A stretch of 9,971 nt of DNA from Methanomicrobiales archaeon (lineage in GTDB: Archaea; Halobacteriota; Methanomicrobia; Methanomicrobiales; Methanospirillaceae): NCBI GenBank assembly GCA_017883495.1, contig JADGNL010000171.1, positions 1 through 9,971 on the forward strand, given 5' to 3'. Below the pieces are notes generated by a model that saw nothing but the letters and a program-made list of their open reading frames with translations, had not been told where the DNA came from and did not search any database. Positions 6,799 through 9,971 of this stretch are shown piece after piece. Position 1 is the first letter of the stretch. The number at the start of each line of letters is the position of its first letter. Made by a program: the position numbers and the translations under genes.

Positions 6799-7776
6799 AT
6801 GCATCTCCGACGCCTACTCATTCTCCTGCTCATTCTCGCCCTGGCCATCCTGCCGGTGGCAGCGAAGGTCACGGTCCTGCCGCTCGGCGACTCCATCACC
6901 CGCGGCGACTACGAGGCCGCCTCGGACAACGGGAGCTGGCGCTACTACCTCGGCCAGCAGCTGGCGACGGGCGGGTACGACGTCGACTTCGTGGGCTCGA
7001 CCACCTTCCCCACCTACACGCGGTTCACCTTCGACCAGGACCACGACGGGCACGGCGGGTACACGACGGCGATGCTCCTCGCGAACGGAGAGACGGAGCC
7101 GCTGAAGGCGTGGATGGCGGCCTACGGCCCGCCCGACGTCGTCCTGCTCATGATCGGCACCAACGACGCCCTCCTGCAGGTGCCGCTCGCGGACCGGCTC
7201 CAGAACCTCCGCGGGATCGTCACACAACTCCGGACGAAGAGCCCGAACGTCAGGATCCTCCTCGCGCAGATCATCCCGACGTCCGATGCGACCCGGAACG
7301 CGCAGCAGATCGCGCCGTTCAACGCGGTCCTGCCGGCGCTTGCCACGGAGCTCTCGACCTCGCAGTCGCCGATCGTCGTCGTGGACCAGTACGGCGGGTA
7401 CAACGGGGTCGCCGACAACGGGGCCGACGGGATCCATCCCCTCAAGAGCGGCATGCAGAAGATCGCGGCGCGGTGGTACGCGGCGCTCGTGCCGGTCCTC
7501 GCGGCCCCCGGCCCGACCACCACGGTGCCGCCGATCGTCCTGCCCACCCCGACCCCCATCGTCGTGTCGGGCGGCACGGGCTCCGCGGGGGACCCGAACG
7601 ACGACGGGCTCTTCGAGGATGTGAACGGCAACGGGAGGAAGGACTTCGCCGACGTGGTCCTGTTCTTCAACCGGCTCGACTGGTGCGCGGGCCACGCCCC
7701 GTGGGCCTTCGACTTCAACGGGAACGGCCGGATCGACTTTGCCGATGTGACCCGGCTCTTCGACCTCCTCGGCTGA
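6799..7776 (+). CDS. Secreted SGNH hydrolase (CE3-like) with C-terminal dockerin-like domain
   Basis: A 325-residue exported esterase, probably a carbohydrate deacetylase of the CE3 type. The N-terminus is a signal peptide: basic MHLRR, then a Leu/Ile-rich core, ending at about AAK (21-23). The catalytic domain (about 24-235) shows LPLGDSITRG with nucleophile S32, the block II region GHGGYTT (84-90), MIGTND with N122, and DGIHP with D210/H213. A Pro/Thr linker (about 236-256) is followed by a calcium-loop domain (264-325). It has two dockerin-type loops: D274-x-N276-x-N278-G...D282...D285 and D305-x-N307-x-N309-G...D313...D316, each followed by FAD and a hydrophobic helix. A partial loop (DPNDDG) precedes them. 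A TGATC element 6 bases before the ATG may act as ribosome-binding site. A paralogue starts at 9052. The substrate is inferred only from the family. Confidence 0.9.
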   Translation: MHLRRLLILLLILALAILPVAAKVTVLPLGDSITRGDYEAASDNGSWRYYLGQQLATGGYDVDFVGSTTFPTYTRFTFDQDHDGHGGYTTAMLLANGETEPLKAWMAAYGPPDVVLLMIGTNDALLQVPLADRLQNLRGIVTQLRTKSPNVRILLAQIIPTSDATRNAQQIAPFNAVLPALATELSTSQSPIVVVDQYGGYNGVADNGADGIHPLKSGMQKIAARWYAALVPVLAAPGPTTTVPPIVLPTPTPIVVSGGTGSAGDPNDDGLFEDVNGNGRKDFADVVLFFNRLDWCAGHAPWAFDFNGNGRIDFADVTRLFDLLG

Positions 7777-7870
7777 ACGCCGCGTCGACGAACAGGGGGA
7801 GGCGCTCGCCTCGCGGCCGGAGGGGCGGTTCCGCAACGCTCACGGAAATCGATAGGGGTATCACGAGAAG

Positions 7871-7897
7871 CGGAGCCGTCGGCTCCGTGACCGACGG
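7871..7897. repeat. Two overlapping, mutually exclusive inverted repeats
   Basis: CGGAGCC-gtc-GGCTCCG (7871-7887) and CCGTCGG-ctccgtga-CCGACGG (7876-7897) are both perfect 7-bp stems sharing bases 7876-7882, so only one can form at a time. They lie between the esterase stop and the 3' end of tRNA-Gln, beyond the tRNA's T4 tract. They may help end transcription from either side, but no T-tract follows on the plus strand. Confidence 0.55.
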
Positions 7898-7902
7898 TTC
7901 GG

Positions 7903-7906
7903 AAAA
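7903..7906 (-). terminator. T4 tract downstream of tRNA-Gln
   Basis: On the minus strand CACCTTTTCC follows the mature tRNA 3' end by about 8 bases. A short T run directly after an archaeal tRNA gene is a plausible terminator. Confidence 0.4.
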
Positions 7907-7913
7907 GGTGCGA

Positions 7914-7986
7914 TAGCCCGGAGCAGATTCGAACTGCTGTCGGCGGATCCAGAGTCCACCATGATTGACCGCTACACTACCGGGCT
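7914..7986 (-). tRNA. tRNA-Gln, anticodon CUG
   Basis: A complete 73-nt cloverleaf can be folded by hand on the minus strand. The acceptor stem AGCCCGG/CCGGGCT is fully paired (7980-7986 with 7915-7921). The D arm GTGT...TCAT is typical of Gln/Glu tRNAs. The anticodon stem GTGGA/TCCGC holds the loop CTCTGGA, giving anticodon CUG, which reads CAG (Gln). A four-base variable loop is followed by a perfect T stem AGCAG/CTGCT with loop TTCGAAT, and the discriminator is A. CCA is not encoded; TCG follows. There is no intron. It lies just after thyA on the same strand. A CTATATGG 10-17 bases upstream is too close to be a usual TATA box, so its promoter is uncertain; co-transcription with thyA is possible. 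Confidence 0.95.
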
Positions 7987-8017
7987 GCTTGACCCATATA
8001 GGTCGCACTGGACGGTG

Positions 8018-8043
8018 AAAAAGGTGCCGGAGACGGCCGTCTC
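8018..8043 (-). terminator. Palindrome plus T5 tract ending thyA
   Basis: On the minus strand the thyA stop codon overlaps a perfect 14-bp palindrome, GAGACGGCCGTCTC (8030-8043). It is followed after 7 bases by TTTTT (8018-8022). A stem followed by a T run is a convincing terminator, though the T run could also belong to the tRNA promoter. Confidence 0.5.
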
Positions 8044-8758
8044 ACGCGCCCGGACAGCCCCGGCAGACGGCGCAGGCACCCGCGACGGGCGCGACCGACC
8101 CGAAGCGCTCGCAGAACCGGGCGAGGTCGTTCGCGTCCCGCCGATGGTAGAGGTGGGGCACGAGCGAGATGTGGGTGTAGGTGCCGACCGCCGCCCCAAG
8201 CCGACCGGCGACAGCCTGCTGCAGGCCGACGAGCGCGAACATGTTCGCCCCGGCGGCCGAGAGCATGTCGTTCGAACGGAAGACGACCTGCATGGAGAGG
8301 CGCCCGTCGCGGAGCTCGCACTGGACGAGCTGGAGGCAGGGGCAGTCGCGCATCTCCTCGTCCGTGACCGGGTTCCAGGTGATCGCGATCGCCCGCCGGC
8401 TGACGGGAGCCTCCTCCAGCTTGCGGACGATGTACGCGACCTGGTCGACCCGGACCGGGGCCTCTTCGCGCACCATCCCCTCGCCCCAGCCGAAGAGACG
8501 CGAGTGGTAGTCGTACTCGAAGACGGCCTCCGTGCCCTCGAGCAGGTCCCTGGCATACTGTTCGAGGAACCGGCGCTGGAACCGCGAGGCCGGGCTCGCC
8601 ATCGGTTCGGCCAGGGGATCGCGGAGCTCGAGGGCGATCGGCTCGCACTCGATCGTCGCCTCGCCGTTCTCGGTCGTGACGGGGTAGCCCTTCTCGAGCA
8701 CGGTCCTGACGGCCCACTCGTGCGCGGCGCCAATGCTCGGGGCGCGGAACGTCCGCAT
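8042..8758 (-). CDS. thyA: Thymidylate synthase, methanogen type
   Basis: Makes dTMP from dUMP by reductive methylation, the de novo source of thymine. The 238-residue product shows the ThyA core: DCPCLQLVQCELRDG with the catalytic cysteine most likely C141 of P-C-L-Q, VVFRSNDML (158-166, the Arg-Ser-x-Asp that binds dUMP phosphate and base), GANMFALVGLQQ (170-181, the conserved Asn) and the late PHLYHRR (201-207). The N-terminus MRTFRAPSIGAAHE fits methanogen thymidylate synthases, so the ATG at 8758 is chosen. The open frame continues to ATG 8890, but those 44 extra residues look non-coding and a TATA box lies just above 8890. Methanogen enzymes use a methanopterin-type carbon carrier by inference, not folate. 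An unusual cysteine-rich tail, C216 then CAVCRGC (229-235), is noted separately. tRNA-Gln follows on the same strand. Confidence 0.87.
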   Translation of the reverse strand: MRTFRAPSIGAAHEWAVRTVLEKGYPVTTENGEATIECEPIALELRDPLAEPMASPASRFQRRFLEQYARDLLEGTEAVFEYDYHSRLFGWGEGMVREEAPVRVDQVAYIVRKLEEAPVSRRAIAITWNPVTDEEMRDCPCLQLVQCELRDGRLSMQVVFRSNDMLSAAGANMFALVGLQQAVAGRLGAAVGTYTHISLVPHLYHRRDANDLARFCERFGSVAPVAGACAVCRGCPGA

Positions 8759-8895
8759 GCCAGAGCAGCTCGACGCGGAGACGGATAACGATGGCGACGC
8801 CGGGGACGCGAACACGGCCGTTCGGTGTTCGCGACGGCGGGCGGCGTGCCGCATTCCCGGTAAACCGGCTACGGCCTCAGTTACGTTCATTTTTC

Positions 8896-8909
8896 CATTT
8901 ATTTATTAA
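8896..8909 (-). promoter_or_regulatory. TATA-like box for thyA
   Basis: On the minus strand TTAATAAATAAATG lies in a sharp A+T-rich island. It would place transcription start near 8870, leaving a leader of about 110 bases before ATG 8758. That start site lies inside the longer open frame and so argues against translation from ATG 8890. Confidence 0.55.
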
Positions 8910-8942
8910 TCGGGGGAATCTTCACGCGCGACGGCATTGGCT

Positions 8943-8954
8943 AAATATAAATAG
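8943..8954 (+). promoter_or_regulatory. TATA-like box for the second esterase
   Basis: AAATATAAATAG on the plus strand is the best archaeal TATA match in the window. It predicts a start near 8978 and a leader of about 75 bases before ATG 9052. It is divergent from the thyA box, about 40 bases away. The rest of the 293-base gap (8759-9051) holds no gene I can support. Confidence 0.6.
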
Positions 8955-9051
8955 TATTAGCAGTTTATGCTATGATACCTCCATACCGGCCCGCGACCGT
9001 CGCCGTCGACCCCCCGGGCCAGCATGACCGGCTCTCCGGGATGATCATGCC

Positions 9052-9971
9052 ATGAGATACCGCCTCTGCTCCGTGCTCCTCATCTGCCTCTGCCTCGCCC
9101 CGCTCGCCCTCCACGCCGACGCCGTGGTGAAGATCATGCCGCTCGGAGACTCGATCACCCGCGGCGGCCCCGAGACCGATACGTCGTTCGCGAGCTACCG
9201 CTACTACCTCGACGAGTCCCTCCGGGCCTCGGGGTACGGCGTGGACTTCGTCGGCTCGCTCTCGTCGGGCTACACGAAGTTCGTCTTCGACCAGAATCAC
9301 GAGGGACACGGCGGGTACACGACGGGCATGATGGTCGGGACTCCGTCCTTCTCCCCGCTCGCCGCCTGGCTCGCGGCGTCTCCGACGCCGGAGATCGTGC
9401 TCCTCCACGTCGGCACGAACGACGCGCTCACCGGCGTTCCGGTCGCGACCCGCCTGGCGAATGTCAGGTCGATCGTCGGGCTCCTCCGGCAGAAGAACCC
9501 GAAGGTCCGGGTCATGGTGGCGCAGATCATCCCGACCGGCGACGCGGCCCTCAACCGCAACGCGGGCCTTGTCGACTACAACTCGGCCCTCCCGTCGCTC
9601 GCGGCCGGGATCTCGACCGCGGCCTCGCCCGTGACCGTTGTCGACCTCTCCGCCGGGTACGACGGCGTCGCCGACAACCAGCCCGACGGCATCCACCCCA
9701 AGGTGTCGGGGGAGAAGAAGATGGCGGCGGCATGGCAGCGCGCGCTCGCGCCGATCCTCGCCGCGCCAACTCCGACCGCGACGACCGCCAGGCCGACGAC
9801 TTCGGTCCCGACCACGAAGCCGACCCCGGCCGCGACCACGTCGATGGCGAACGCGATCCCCGGGACGCTCGAGGCCGAGAACTACAACATCGGCGGCGAG
9901 GGCGTCGCCTATCACGACGCCACGGCCGAGAACCAGGGCGGCGCGTACCGGACCGACGGCGTCGACATCGA
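9052..9971 (+). CDS. Secreted SGNH hydrolase (CE3-like) with CBM6 module, truncated by the right edge
   Basis: The open frame runs from ATG 9052 to the window end without a stop: 306 residues plus two bases. A signal peptide (1 to about 24: MRYRLC, a Leu/Cys-rich core, ALHADA) leads to a catalytic domain with MPLGDSITRG (S34), NHEGHGGYTTG (82-92), VGTNDAL (N123) and DGIHP (D212/H215). NHEGHGGYTT is very close to the HEGH-S/G-GW/YT motif of CE3 acetylxylan esterases. A Pro/Thr linker (about 238-266) is followed by IPGTLEAENYNIGGEGVAYH and then NQGGAYRTDGVDI, the start of a family 6 carbohydrate-binding module. So it is probably a secreted carbohydrate esterase anchored to its glycan by CBM6. 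It is a paralogue of the gene at 6799, but with a different C-terminal module. A GGATGATC element lies just before the start. More modules may follow outside the window. Confidence 0.92.
   Translation, partial: MRYRLCSVLLICLCLAPLALHADAVVKIMPLGDSITRGGPETDTSFASYRYYLDESLRASGYGVDFVGSLSSGYTKFVFDQNHEGHGGYTTGMMVGTPSFSPLAAWLAASPTPEIVLLHVGTNDALTGVPVATRLANVRSIVGLLRQKNPKVRVMVAQIIPTGDAALNRNAGLVDYNSALPSLAAGISTAASPVTVVDLSAGYDGVADNQPDGIHPKVSGEKKMAAAWQRALAPILAAPTPTATTARPTTSVPTTKPTPAATTSMANAIPGTLEAENYNIGGEGVAYHDATAENQGGAYRTDGVDI

Noticed and set aside
7994..8001. CTATATGG as the TATA box of tRNA-Gln
   Set aside because: It is only about 8-15 bases from the tRNA 5' end, too close for an archaeal box A, which lies about 25-30 bases upstream of the start.
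7961..8788. A 275-residue plus-strand open frame over thyA
   Set aside because: It is the antisense shadow of thymidylate synthase and also runs across the tRNA; no motif.
8759..8890. A 44-residue N-terminal extension of thymidylate synthase from ATG 8890
   Set aside because: The family's conserved N-terminus starts at ATG 8758, and the TATA-like box at 8896-8909 would place the transcript start downstream of 8890.
1..9971. CRISPR array, insertion sequence or prophage genes
   Set aside because: I see no regularly spaced direct repeats, no transposase or integrase motif, and no terminal inverted repeats with target duplication in any frame.

Overview
The window looks like high-GC chromosome of a methanogenic archaeon, most likely of the order Methanomicrobiales. 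Pointers are an archaeal-type CTP synthase start, a methanogen-type thymidylate synthase, a tRNA-Gln gene without an encoded CCA end, A+T-rich TATA-like boxes, T-tract terminators, and a secreted protein ending in the dockerin-like calcium-loop domain seen on methanogen surface proteins. The order-level assignment is inference; no rRNA or methanogenesis gene is present.

Layout, left to right. Bases 1-100 (minus) are the N-terminus of pyrG. Bases 268-516 hold a frameshifted remnant of a histidine-kinase ATPase domain. A small four-helix membrane protein (592-1032, plus) faces a PaaI-like hotdog thioesterase (1297-1707, minus). A divergent promoter region at about 1708-1830 then opens a tightly packed plus-strand cluster of five genes: a family 2 glycosyltransferase, a TPR protein with a C-terminal winged helix, a BrxD-like P-loop ATPase (DUF2791 family), a GNAT acetyltransferase and an isochorismatase-fold cysteine hydrolase. 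Neighbouring genes in it overlap or sit 5 bases apart. The right third carries two paralogous secreted SGNH/CE3-like esterases (6799-7776, and 9052 to the window end) on the plus strand. Between them, on the minus strand, are thyA and tRNA-Gln(CUG).

How the genes may work together. The TPR/winged-helix protein and the BrxD-like ATPase overlap and are probably made together. They are the best candidate for an undescribed system: an ATPase known from BREX phage-defence loci, here without PglX, PglZ, PglW/PglY or a helicase in view. The two esterases share a catalytic domain but carry different C-terminal modules, dockerin-like in one and CBM6 in the other, which suggests enzymes that act on surface or environmental polysaccharide. 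thyA and tRNA-Gln are housekeeping genes.
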